DNA of 64,000 nucleotides from Coix lacryma-jobi var. lacryma-jobi (lineage: Eukaryota; Streptophyta; Magnoliopsida; Poales; Poaceae), in contig CM019831.1 of the NCBI GenBank assembly GCA_009763385.1, forward strand, positions 90,307,845 through 90,371,844, written 5' to 3'. The position numbers and the translations under genes are program-made. A model generated the notes under the pieces. It was not told where the DNA came from, made no database searches, and saw only the letters and a program-made list of their open reading frames with translations. Shown piece by piece: positions 54,591 to 64,000 of this stretch (positions are counted from its first letter, which is position 1; each line of letters opens with the position of its first letter).

Positions 54591-55305
54591 TGAAGGGTCG
54601 AGATGGCAAACTAGAGGGGGGGGGGGTGAATAGTCCTTTCTAAAAATGATCGTATCGGCTAACCGAAACAAATGCGGAATTAACAATTATCAGTCTAGGC
54701 AAGACTATACCCCTCTATCTATACTCTCAAGCACCTTATAAAAGATCCTAAATAAAGTGATTAAGGTGTCAGGGCTAGTTAGAGCTCACCTAGACAATTC
54801 TAGCTTGCAAGGTTACACAAACCTAAGCATCTAGTACTCAATCAACTGGGGAGATCCTAGACATGCCACTAAACAAAAGCACAAAGCCTAAGCTCACACA
54901 CAAGACAAATTAGAGAGCTCAACTTAGCTACACAAACTAAGCAATGTGACTAGCAAGACTACAAGTCAACTAGTCACTCATGGGATCAACTTCTATGCTA
55001 CACAAGCAAAGAATTTAACTAGCAAGCTACACAAGCTAACTAATTACAAGAGCAACTACACAAACACAATATATATGAAAGTGAATACAAGCTTGTTTAA
55101 GGGGAATGCAAACCAACGGGATGAACAAGGTTGACATGGTGATTTTATCCCGAGGTTCACTTGGTTGCCACCAAGGTAGTCCCCATTGTGTTGACCACAC
55201 ACCTTGGTAGTTCGACGGCTAATAGGCACCACACCTAGCTCGACACTCGAGCGCCACAAGAATTCACCCACAAGTGAGGGTAACTCAATGACACGCTCTA
55301 CTAGA
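54591..55305 (-). mobile_element. copia-type LTR end (element E), continuing beyond a CACTA insertion
   Basis: TGAAGGGTCGAGATGGC at 54591 followed by a G-run and GGTGAATAGTCC resembles the terminal part of copia LTRs in this window (TGAAGGACCGG...GGGTGAATG). The sequence is otherwise unrelated, so it is another family. It is interrupted at 55306 by the CACTA element, and the rest would lie beyond the window. Confidence 0.5.
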
Positions 55306-55560
55306 CACTACGCCAAAATGAGGCTTTAGCCCCGGTCGGCAAGGGCCTTTAGCCCCGGATCCTGAGCCGGGACTACGCTTCCGGGACTAAAGCCCCCCCT
55401 TTAGTCCGGTTCCGGGCACCGGGGCTAAAGCCCCCCCTTTTAGTCCCGGTTGGTAATACCAGCCGAAACTAAAGGGTGCTGCCAGCGGTGCCACGCATGC
55501 ATCAGCACCCTTTAGTCCCGGCTGGTATTAACAACCGGGACTAAAGGGTCCCCTGGTTTT
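55306..55560. repeat. CACTA terminus and subterminal repeats
   Basis: CACTACGCCAAAA at the tip, then at least six TTTAG(T/C)CCCGG words in both orientations, forming palindromes. Such motifs are the binding sites of TNPA-type proteins in En/Spm elements (known for the family; inferred here). Confidence 0.75.
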
Positions 55561-55753
55561 TTTCTTTTTATTTTCTTTTCAGTTCTATTTTTAGTTTTGT
55601 TTATTTATTTAATAGGTTTTCTAATATGTATTCTTTGCTGCTATATTATATATATTAGCAGCATATGACAATAAGCTTATTGCATGCATATATAATTGAA
55701 TTATAGAACTGCATATATATATATATAAATATATGCACATAAAATTACAAGCT

Positions 55754-56020
55754 TTATAGAAGTTGTTCCCCAAATCTATTACTACACAAGCTATACTCCA
55801 AAGTTAGTACTCTAAACCTATTACAAGTTGTACTCCATCCAAAGATCCACAGGGCATACAAATGATCATCATTGTTTGGAATCAATGTCTCGTTAGTATT
55901 ATGGTAGAACTCACCGTTTGGATTTATGACTTGTTCCCGAAGAAATCCTGCTATTGTCTCTTGTTTTGCTTTCAATTGGTCTTGTAGCATGATCTTTTGC
56001 TTCAACCATTCAGTCTTCAA
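55754..56020 (-). pseudogene. last exon of the CACTA Ulp1 gene
   Basis: Minus-strand residues LQDQLKAKQETIAGFLREQVINPNGEF match the C-terminal tail that follows the Ulp1 domain in grass CACTA proteins. The upstream edge near 56010 (TTGAAG before ACTGAATGG) may be the intron boundary. It is separated from the catalytic exon by the solo LTR 56101-57744, which therefore lies in an intron. The stop falls at about 55754 if the frame is read through. Confidence 0.55.
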
Positions 56021-56100
56021 TTTAAATTAAAAAAGATATTAGTTATATCTAGATTATCAATATTAAGTCTATAGAAAATGAAAAGAGACATGTTACGTAC

Positions 56101-57744
56101 TGTTTACACCAGATTTTGGACCAAAAGGATTATTATTTTGTAAACACAAATGACTGATTTTTGTTGATGAAGAAATCGGTCAGCAAAAATGGAAAGGGTA
56201 TTTGGACCTGGACGCGACCAAAGCTCAAGTGGGCCAGACGTGACAAACTTTGAAAGACCTGTTGGGTGCGGCCAAGGAGTTTGAGTCCGGATCGTCTTTT
56301 GTTTTATTCTTATGTAACCTAGTCGTGTTAGGGTAGGAGTCAACCGGGTTATAAATAGCTAGAAACCCGATTTTTGTAACAACAATCAATCCAATCAATA
56401 CATCGGCCACCGGCCAAACCTTAGGAGTAGGAGTAAAGTAGAACTCGACGGAACCTTCAACCAGGCAGGGCTGCATCAGCTTGACCGACCTCCAGTTTGC
56501 TTGTAAGTTTCACCAATGGCTCATGTTATCGTTCGATAAGGCTATATTTGGCATCGACCAAACTCTTGTTAAGCTATGACATGGCTAGTTATTGGTTTAA
56601 GTTCGCCTTTTGTAAGACTGTCTTGACTCTGATCAATCTCTTGCTTTAGTCGATCTTGACTAGTTATCGGCTCTATTGGTCTTGGCAAGCTAATGGATTC
56701 ATCAAGTTATCGATGTTGTTTATGTTTCAATGTCTTTCTTTAGATTTAAACACATCTTTGCCCAATCAAGATTGACAAAATATCTTAAGCTTAAAAGCTG
56801 TTTAGTTTCGGTTATCCAAAAACTTTGCATGCTCACATCAAAAGGAAATAACCAATCTAAGCCTTTCATCGACTATTTTGTCAATCTTGATTGTTACGTG
56901 TTGTGCGTTCAAGATATCCGATAGAACCGTGGTTTGATCTAAGAAAGGATAGATTTGATCTAGTGTGTTTATTATGGTTGTATTTCCGAACCCCACTGAT
57001 ATACATAATAGATTAGATTTGTTCGATCTTAAGTCAGATCGTGGTTTTAAGGGGTAGATCTTGTTCGTACCTCATGGACCCTGTATCGGCTAAAATAGCC
57101 GATCCGGTTATGCTTTATTCATAATGGGTACCTTTAAACGGTCTGAGATCGATGGATCTGCTTGTTGCATTGGACGTGATTTAGCTTGGTCATCATTATG
57201 GCTGCATGGAGACACCCCACTGTTGATGTTCAAGCTATTTTATCGATCTATTTGTTATTATGGCTGCATGGAAACACTCCACTGTTAACAGATAGAACTG
57301 CCCATGCAATTAGCCGATTCATTGGTTTTATACTATTTAAACGTACACATAGACCCTTTTAACATGTTTAAGCTTATCGACTGTTTCTTGTCCCAAATGT
57401 TTCTTTACATATATCATAACCGTTTTGTTTTATATCTTTATCAATGCCTTCACATAATCTTTTAGGAGTTGACTTTGTAGTCAATGTCCTATGAACAAAT
57501 GACTATATCAGAGCTGCATAATTTGGAACTGTCTGGCAGCGAACCAGCAGGTTCCACAATTTGACGATTTTCTCTTCTCCTTGTCAATTACAGGTCAAAT
57601 TGACTGGCACGCCCAAGGTCGTTCTCACTTAGATTCGGCACTGCCACCCTTTGAAGGTCCAGGAGGTCAAGACTCTGCTTCGTACGCCCTCTGAGGATCG
57701 TGTTCGAGTGTGTTGGCGCTTTCAATCAGATTTTCATGTCAACA
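56101..57744 (+). mobile_element. solo LTR inside the CACTA element
   Basis: 1644 bp from TGTTTACACCAG to CATGTCAACA, flanked by CGTAC at 56096-56100 and 57745-57749. TATA box GGTTATAAATAGC at about 56348-56360 in plus orientation. No internal retroelement sequence. Probably gypsy-type; family not identified. Confidence 0.85.
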
Positions 57745-58410
57745 CGTACTTTGATAATTTCTTCACGAATTCTATTTGATTCTATCATCATGTACTCACA
57801 AACGTAGAATCCACATAAGTTGTTACCCTGTTCTCGTCTCAAAATCCACTGTAGGATGAAAAGATTCATCTCGTAAAGATATGATATATGACATGGTATA
57901 ATAAAGATACACGTACATTGACGAAGGTAAACTTATTGGTAGTGACTTTATTGTAAGTGGCGCCTTACATTGAGTCATATGTTCCTGAGCAACGAATCTT
58001 TCCCAAACCCTAATCCAGCCAATGAAACATTAATAGTTGGATCATTTAATTAGTATACATATATACAAGCTTAGTCTACTTTAAGCATGCAAGCTAGGGA
58101 TCGAAATTACCTTTGGATAATGTCTATCGTATTTTGGTAATCTTGTTGCGGTTTTCTCAATGAGTGATAGATTAACACATTGCTGTGTCTGAGATCGATG
58201 ACCATCAGTATCCAGTGATAGTTATTCATACACATGATTCATATAGTAGATTATTAGGGTTAAGTAAAATAAAATATGCATACTTATTATTAACTATATA
58301 TGTTTCACGCTCTTGAAGTAGACTAAGCTTGAAGTTGTAGGGGAAGAGTATTCTTTCTCTGTATTTTTGGTTCATGAATAACCTCATGAGATTCGTACAC
58401 ATGCCATTGC
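57745..58410 (-). pseudogene. Ulp1-type cysteine protease, catalytic part (CACTA gene)
   Basis: Minus-strand exons of a SUMO-protease-like (C48) domain. Exon text YRERILFPYNFKLSLLQER (about 58300-58385), then YHWILMVIDLRHSNVLIYHSL with the catalytic His (codon near 58215), then REQGNNLCGFYVCEYMM with Gln (57828-57830) and the nucleophile Cys (57813-57815). In canonical members IYHSL would be .Y.DSL, so the catalytic Asp appears changed to His (58159-58170). Ulp1-like domains are common passengers of grass CACTA and Mutator elements; their role in transposition is unproven. Confidence 0.65.
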
Positions 58411-58878
58411 TCTAAGTCGCTGAAGGGTTTAGAGCCTTGAAAACAACGTACAGATCAACAAACCCAACAGTATTGTCATATCTATCTCTGAGCTGAGTCA
58501 TCTGGTACCTGCACATATCGAGTCGATCCACAAGTACGTGTGTAAGAATACTACATACTATATACACATACTAGAGAGTTCAATGAAAATTATAAAAGAA
58601 ACACTTACACACAATAGCAGCTAATGAGCGATTTGTCTAGTGCGTCCATGTGACATAGCTGGTGTAATTCGTTCATCTGGACTAACATAAGGTCATCACC
58701 ACGGAAGTAATGATGGTTCCAAATTCAAACATAAATCCAATTGACACCGCCTCTAGAAGCCTCCATGCACCAATCGTTGATTGCAAACATCTGCGTACCG
58801 AGTACATGTAAGTGATTGGGGGTTGATTAGACTCCTGTCCGGTGTAAAATTTCTCCTCCATTCATCAACTACATCCGC

Positions 58879-59743
58879 TCATGGAAACTCCAACCCAGCA
58901 GCAATATTGGCAATTGTGGCGTAAGGGAGACCGCTGTCAATGAAATAATTTTCAAGTGAGTCCATCTCAGACAAAGTGGTCTCTCCAGATTTCCTCTGTA
59001 CTCTGCCCATGTTTAAACCATACTGATTTGCCACAATTAATGGGGACAAAGGTCTTGATGTTTCCCCGAGCTGTGGAACACCCTTTCCCACTTTCTTCGT
59101 GCTTGATTGTTCTTTTGCTGACTTGATTAGAGAGTGTTTGTAGTCTGATTTTTGTAGAGCCTTTCGGGCTTGACGCATCTTGATACCATGTTGTTGCACC
59201 CTTTTCCTTAACTCCTGTGGGTTTAACAAGAGGTACGACTTCTGTGGGTTTATCTTCGCTTGAGCCTTGGCTTTTGATTCCTCTAAAAAACTTTGCACAT
59301 CTGCTTTCACTGAAGTTTCTAACTCCTCATCAGTCTTTTCATAAGCTAACTTCTTGGTAACTTCTTTTCCTGATGCAGGAGCCTTCTTTTTTTGGAGGTG
59401 GGGCCTTTGGTTCTGTGGCGATGGACCACTTCTTAGGGCCTCGCTGTGGAGGCGTTGGGGCATTCTTTGCCGGCGGTGTTGGAGAGCGCGGTGGAGGCGG
59501 GGGGGGGGGGGGGGGGGGTGTCAGTGTTGGAGCCTACGGTGGATCAGGTTGTGGCGTTGGAGCCCGCGGTGGAGGTTGTGGTGTTGGAGCCCGCTGTGGA
59601 GATCTTCGTGCAGGAGATGCGGTTGAAGCCGTGTCCTCCAATGCATCATCACCACCCGCAGCACTATGATGCACTGGGGAATGACGAACTGGACTATAAT
59701 TGGAGGAGTTCCTGCTACGCAAAACAACGAATGATGTGAGCAT
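58879..59743 (-). pseudogene. linker region upstream of the Ulp1 domain (CACTA gene)
   Basis: The minus-strand frame 59463-58879 is Lys/Gln-rich and predicted helical (KINPQKSYLLLNPQELRKRV, GIKMRQARKALQKSDYKHSL), ends with LSEMDSLENYFIDSGLPYA and resembles the stretch before Ulp1 in related CACTA proteins. Upstream, 59463-59743 encodes a Pro/His-rich low-complexity segment including a run of about 18 G (59500-59518, coding Pro on this strand), which probably also shifts the frame. Confidence 0.5.
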
Positions 59744-59802
59744 CCAATTAATATATATACATATAGGAAGTTAGTGTAAAAATTGTTTCTCGTTCACGCG
59801 CA

Positions 59803-60207
59803 CTACCTATGGTGAGGATCTTGATCAGTACAAGGAGGTTGTGGCGGTGACACTCCAGGAATAATGATGAAGCGCTTGCACCAGCAAATAAATGCCTTCT
59901 CCACTTCACCTAAAGTCTTCTCCCTATCTCCCCCTTCGATTTCTAGTGCCACGCAGCCACAACCTGTCTCAACCCTATCCACCGAGATGCTAGCGTATCT
60001 GGTTGGCACTGGTTGACCATGGATTCTTGGTGTTCTTGTGCGGTCGATAGGGTTTACAACACCAACAACCACTTTTTTCGTGGCATTTCCATCTAGAATG
60101 TGCGGCTCACAAGTAGTAAAAGGTTCTTTGATGTCATCCACGGGGAAGCGTAGCTTGGAGTCATCTTGAATGATTGGTACTTCCGTGGAGACACAATTGC
60201 TTTTCAA
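59803..60207 (-). pseudogene. DUF8039-like domain (CACTA gene)
   Basis: Minus-strand residues CEPHILDGNATKKVVVGVVN, PVPTRYASISVDRVETGCGC and EKAFICWCKRFIIIP follow the pattern of the small domain (C.L......VA.G.V.P..., VP....V.V......, ...FV.WP) found between the Transposase_24 region and the protease in grass CACTA proteins. The name is from memory of the family; the assignment is moderate. Confidence 0.45.
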
Positions 60208-60554
60208 CTGACCTGGGGGCTAATGTTCACTTGAGGTTATTGTGATGATGTACCTTGCCCACTCGTCATTTGACTAAGTGCCGCTTGCACTTGCCTTTTG
60301 ATTTCCTCCTACATCCATTCTTCACGAGATTTCTCACACTCTCGTGTTTCAAGAACATACTCCTCTAACTTGTTGATCCGCTCTGCCTCCTCGTCCTTCT
60401 TTCTTTGGTGGCTTCTGTAACTTTATCAATCCGCTTCAAAGAAATGAAGCCACAAAACCGCCTCAAAGCCTCTTGTACGCCCACTGTGCTCAGGATTTTC
60501 CAGCGCATACGTGAGGTCATCCTTCTCTCTGTTGGGCTTGAACTCGCCAGCCAA

Positions 60555-61320
60555 CACCGCATTTCGTGCTTAAACTAGCCTTTGTGCTGCTCTTGAAATT
60601 TTTGGGCCCCAATCAAGCTCCCCATCATTAGGGTTTATGGTTCCCCCATGAGCGTAGAACCAATTCCTGAAGCGTTCACTCCAATTCCTTCTTATTGTCT
60701 CAGGGACTACCCCCTGGCAAGCATCTCCTGTTCTTGTCTCTCCCACTTTGGAAGAGCAGTCCTATAGCCACCTGATCCCAAATAATGGTGGTATTTCTTC
60801 TGAGCTGCATTTTGTTTGTTTACTCTGATACGAGCCTCGCCCTCTTGTGATCTTTTGTACTGTACAAATTCATCCCAATTGGGCCTTAACTTGACATACG
60901 CCTTAGAATTGAAATCTGGCGTCTCGTTCTTCATCACAAAGTTGTGGTACAATTTCTTCTTCCAGTCCTGAAAAAGTGTAGCCATCTTCTTCATTGTCCA
61001 CTCCCGAATTCGCCTCTTCAACTCATCATCGTTCGTGTCAAACGAGAAATGCACTATGATGTCTTGCGAGACTAGCTCCTTGTCACGATTGGAGACATAA
61101 CTGATCTCCGGAGCACTTCGCTTCTCTTTTCATTCACGGGCACTTATCGGAATCCGATCTCTCACAAGGAACCCACAGTGATAGACATATTTCTATGCAT
61201 GGGGTCCTAGCGGTTGGCCTGTAGCCATATCAAATTCGGAGATTACATAACGGCCCTTCAACGGCTTCTTCGGCCCTCGTTTTGGTCTGCTCTGCCCCGT
61301 CGCAGACGTCGATCCAGAGG
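60555..61320 (-). pseudogene. Transposase_24 / TNPA-like region (CACTA gene)
   Basis: Minus-strand residues SRPKRGPKKPLKGRYVISEF, FLVRDRIPISARE (with stops at TAG near 61193 and TGA near 61133), SFDTNDDELKRRIREWTMKK, WDEFVQYKRSQEGEARIRVN, NAAQKKYHHYLGSGGYRTAL and PKWERQEQEMLARG, then NWSERFRNWFYAHGGTINPN and FKPNREKDDLTYALENPEHS. The FV.YK...E....R..N..NA..KKYHH.LGSGGY signature is that of plant En/Spm Transposase_24 proteins, which bind the subterminal repeats. In-frame stops show decay. Confidence 0.7.
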
Positions 61321-61439
61321 GTTACATATAGGTAAAGACACGAAGATGAAACTCTAATACAAGTTGAAATAAAACCTAATCAAGTAATAAAGTAAATGTA
61401 AACCCTAACACGACATTATATATATATATACCTTGCTAG

Positions 61440-61604
61440 TATTGCCTTCTTGCATCTCAACTTGTTATTCAGGGGGATTTTCATCATGCATGGTCATGTC
61501 CTCGTAATTCAATAAGTATTGACTCCCGTCATCGCCGCCGACAATGATATTCATTATTTCCTCATCCATGTTCTCATTTGCGTCGGTCATTTCTGCAAAT
61601 ATTA

Positions 61605-61620
<16 letters not shown>
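61440..61620 (-). pseudogene. early exon of the CACTA gene
   Basis: After a TTTGCAG acceptor the minus strand reads MTDANENMDEEIMNIIVGGD and GSQYLLNYEDMTMHDENPPE, then TAA where Gln or Glu would be expected, then QVEMQEGNTSK and a GTATAT donor. Acidic leader of the TNPA-like protein, now with a nonsense codon. Confidence 0.45.
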
Positions 61621-61636
<16 letters not shown>

Positions 61637-61652
61637 GTGTGTGTGTGTGTGT
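61598..61652. repeat. (TA)n(TG)n microsatellite
   Basis: An AT dinucleotide run changes into ATGTGTGTGTGTGTG. Confidence 0.85.
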
Positions 61653-61682
61653 GATCGAAAACACAAGAGGGCAACATATATT

Positions 61683-61860
61683 CGTTTAGAGTTTAGGGTT
61701 TAGGGTTTTAAGGTTTTGGGTTTTAGGGTTTAGGGTTTAGGGTTTAGGGTTTAGGGTTTCGGGTTCTTGGGTTTAGGGTTTAGATTCTGTAAGTGTAAAG
61801 GTAACGTTTTCGTTTAGTGTTTAGGTTTAGGTTTAGGGTTTAGGGTTTAAGTTTTGCCAA
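61683..61860. repeat. interstitial plant telomere-type repeats (TTTAGGG)
   Basis: Some 18 TTTAGGG or one-base variants in two blocks (about 61690-61785 and 61818-61852), in one orientation, inside the CACTA element, presumably in an intron or leader of its gene. Confidence 0.85.
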
Positions 61861-62219
61861 CATTAAAAATAACATATATTCATAAAAGCCATATTCGTAA
61901 AGAGGCAATTTAACATATTTATCAAAATATTAAAAATAACACGAAGAAGCATATCTATCAAAATATTTCTAAGTGTAAATACATGTTTAAACATATCTAA
62001 GTTATTTTCTATGGCATTCCAACATGACATGGTGATTTTCCTTGTCACGCGTGATTTTCCTTGTCACGTGATTTACACACCGTGGACGAGAACGACGGCG
62101 GACGACGGTGATGATGACGACGGTGAGGATGACGGTGGACGGCGACGAGGTCGCTGGAGCGGACACCAGGAATACAGGTCGACGCAGCCAATCACTTTTT
62201 ATATACATGTGTAAACATA

Positions 62220-62585
62220 TATTTGTTAGGTTAAAAAAACATATATATGATTTTCCTTTTTCTATAAATATATATCTATTTATATTCATTTTTTTATATA
62301 TATCATTTTCTTTTTCTAAATTTATATATCTATATATATATATCTATCAATTTAACTTTTTCAATTAATATATATATATATATCTATTTATATATCTATC
62401 AACTATCATTTAACTTTTTCTATTAATATATATATCTATTTATATATCTATCAACTATCAATTTAACTTTTCTATTAATATCTATTATATATATATATAC
62501 CAATTTTCCTTTTTCTATTAATATCTATTTTCTATATATATATATCAATTATCCTTTTCTATATATATTATTTTCTATTTAAATT
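62220..62585. repeat. AT-rich minisatellite
   Basis: Repeats built of TATATATCTATTTATATATC and CAATTTAACTTTTTCTATTAA in imperfect tandem order. Confidence 0.75.
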
Positions 62586-62639
62586 TTTCATTTCTTTTTT
62601 TACACTCACGGCACACACACATCACACACACACATCACA

Positions 62640-63070
62640 CACGCGGAGGGAGGCTCGACGGCGGCAAAGGGAGGCTCGACGGTGGCGGAGGACGGAGCTC
62701 GACGGCGCGGAGGGAGGCTCGATGGCGGTGAGGACGGAGGCTCGACGATGGCGAGGACGACGTACGGTCCACGAGGAGGACGAGGGAGGCCGAGGGAGCA
62801 GCGAGGACGACGACGAGGATGGATCTCGGCGGTGCGGAGGGAGGCTCGACGGCGGTGAGGATTGAGGCTCGATGACGACGTACGGCGCAGAGGGCAGCGA
62901 GAGGAGGACGAGGGCGAGGACGAGGGAGGCCGAGGGCGCAGCGAGGACGACAACGAGAGAGGCAGAGGGCGGCACGGAGCTCGATGACGAGGACATGGTG
63001 GGCGCGAGGGAGCGGTGAGGACGACGTCGATGGAGGCCGAGGGCGGCGCGGACAGAGGAGACGACGCAAC
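62640..63070. repeat. GC-rich minisatellite GGAGGCTCGACGGCGG
   Basis: Irregular tandem units GGAGGCTCGACGGCG(G/A)(T/C)GAGGACG and GGACGAGGGAGGCCGAGGG. Open in several minus-strand frames as low-complexity Ser/Arg/Pro peptides, which I do not regard as a real protein, though it could be a leader of the CACTA gene. Confidence 0.7.
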
Positions 63071-63109
63071 TGACGCCGATCTAGGGAAGATTGGAGGGCG
63101 CTGTGCCCT

Positions 63110-63285
63110 ATATACCCGGAGGGCCTTTAGTCCCGGGCCGTATTACGCACCGGAACTAAAGACCCTTTAGTCCCGGTGTGCGTAAGCCCGCCCGGGACTA
63201 AAGGTTTGAACCTTTAGTCCCGGGCAGGCTTAAGTCTTGGGTGGTGCCACCGCCCGGGACTAAAGGTTCCTTTCCCGCCACAATT
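63110..63285. repeat. second CACTA subterminal repeat block
   Basis: Six CTTTAGTCCCGG/CCGGGACTAAAG words arranged as palindromes, e.g. the pair around CACCGG.ACTAAAG/CTTTAGTCCCGGTG. Matches 55322-55555 in motif, so it probably marks the right subterminal region of the same element or the end of a nested one. Confidence 0.7.
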
Positions 63286-64000
63286 TTGGGTTTTCAGTAT
63301 TTTAGGTTTTGTATTAAGTTTTCACTATATAAATATGTTGTAATTCCTGTTAATTGCATAATAAATTGAATAGTAGGTATAAAATTACTTAAAAATAACA
63401 GTTGTATTTCGTTTTACCTTATTGTATAGTAGAAAATTTTGTAGCATAAATTCTTTTCTTTTATTATAATAACGAATATAAATGTAAATAACAATTCATA
63501 TTTTGTTAATGCAAAAATGTAATGTTAAATTTAAATAAAAAAATGTTGGCTTCCAATAGAAAATTTATTTTCACATCATTTGAACGTTAATTTTTTATTT
63601 ATAACCTAAAAAATCATTGCCCAATTTTGTTCTAGCCGCCAGATGCAGTAGTTTTAGGTTTTCAAATTTGGTTTTATTTTTAAATATATGCTGAATCTTT
63701 CTAATTGAACAGAAAATTAAATATTTCACATAATTTGATTTAAAAATTAGTATGGGTTTCTTTTTTCTTTAATTTACACAAGAAAATATTAAATTTTAGT
63801 ATCTTTTTAATTTGTTTTTTTGTAAATATTAAATATAAATGTTACTAATATTTAGAATTTTGTATATACTTTTTCTTCTTATATGTATTTTGATGATTCA
63901 CATCTAGAGGAGCATATATATATATATATAAATCTAACGTTAAATAAATTCTTAATTAATTATTATATAATATCTTTACAACCCACTATTTGGCGGGCAC
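63286..64000. other. AT-rich non-coding sequence
   Basis: No gene. It ends in ACTATTTGGCGGGCAC, only vaguely like the inverse of the CACTA tip, and not accepted as a terminus. Confidence 0.4.

Larger units (their letters stand above)
55306..64000 (-). mobile_element. large CACTA (En/Spm-type) element, right end outside the window
   Basis: The left terminus CACTACGCCAAAATGAGGC is followed by subterminal arrays of CTTTAGTCCCGG/CCGGGACTAAAG (55322-55555). Similar arrays recur at 63110-63285. In between, on the minus strand, lies a decayed multi-exon gene with Transposase_24-like, DUF8039-like and Ulp1 protease parts, typical of the second gene of grass CACTA elements. No DDE (TNP2/tnpD) transposase is seen, so it is probably non-autonomous or continues outside. 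A solo LTR (56101-57744) is inserted in it. No right terminus TAGTG was found before 64000. Confidence 0.75.

Noticed and set aside
59354..59739. Plus-strand Gly/Cys/Trp-rich open frames
   Set aside because: Shadows of the Pro/His-rich minus-strand segment of the CACTA gene, created by the G-run and simple GGTGGAG repeats.
63980..64000. Possible right terminus of the CACTA element
   Set aside because: ACTATTTGGCGGGCAC only vaguely resembles the inverse tip CATTTTGGCGTAGTG; the last bases do not match and the expected subterminal words are not adjacent.

Overview
This window is plant nuclear DNA, almost certainly from a grass and probably a panicoid relative of sorghum, sugarcane or maize. 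The evidence is dense nests of LTR retrotransposons (Ty1/copia Sirevirus-type, Ty3/gypsy Athila-type), CACTA elements with TTTAGTCCCGG subterminal repeats, Stowaway, Tourist and hAT-like MITEs, TTTAGGG repeats, and one host-type gene with a GC-rich first exon and AT-rich second exon. There is no bacterial or organellar gene content. Only one ordinary host gene is well supported: a two-exon serpin on the minus strand at 35830-37593.

Layout. 1-1172: repeat-poor flank with a weak LTR end at the left edge. 1183-28159: a ~0.5-kb hAT-like element (8-bp duplication TACATAGG) split by a Sirevirus-type copia element A (1256-27711, minus strand, duplication CCGAG). A was invaded in turn by a second, plus-strand Sirevirus C (5369-14218), a solo LTR D1 (15893-17759) and a gypsy-type solo LTR (20633-24142) that itself holds another LTR (21804-23841). 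C holds a further solo LTR (11401-12505). 28168-30537: degenerate repeats. 30543-32496: solo LTR D2, sister of D1. 32502-35829: AT-rich spacer with MITEs. 35830-37593: serpin. 37675-38739: a Pack-MULE with ~280-bp inverted repeats and a captured GTD-binding (zein/myosin-binding) gene fragment, 81 bp upstream of the serpin start codon. 38752-42402: MITE and LTR debris with a GC-rich hAT-like MITE. 42403-54590: Athila-type gypsy element on the minus strand, containing a non-coding CACTA element (45076-~48800) that carries a PIF/Harbinger-type insertion (46997-47999). 54591-55305: end of another copia LTR. 55306-64000: a large CACTA element whose right end lies outside the window. It carries a decayed minus-strand gene with a Transposase_24-type region, a DUF8039-like region and a Ulp1-type cysteine protease, interrupted by a solo LTR.

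How the parts relate. Nearly all coding capacity is decayed transposon polyprotein. Many of the nonsense codons look like CAG/CAA/CGA turned into TAG/TAA/TGA, as expected from deamination of methylated cytosine. Six LTR-only insertions with exact or near-exact 5-bp duplications show strong turnover by LTR-LTR recombination. The most interesting points are the Pack-MULE forming the upstream region of the serpin, the serpin's predicted transit peptide and short non-canonical reactive loop, the exchange of short motif arrays between LTR subfamilies, the hairpin-unit minisatellite shared by these LTRs, a stop codon shared by both Sirevirus copies at the same pol position, and the Ulp1-bearing CACTA element.
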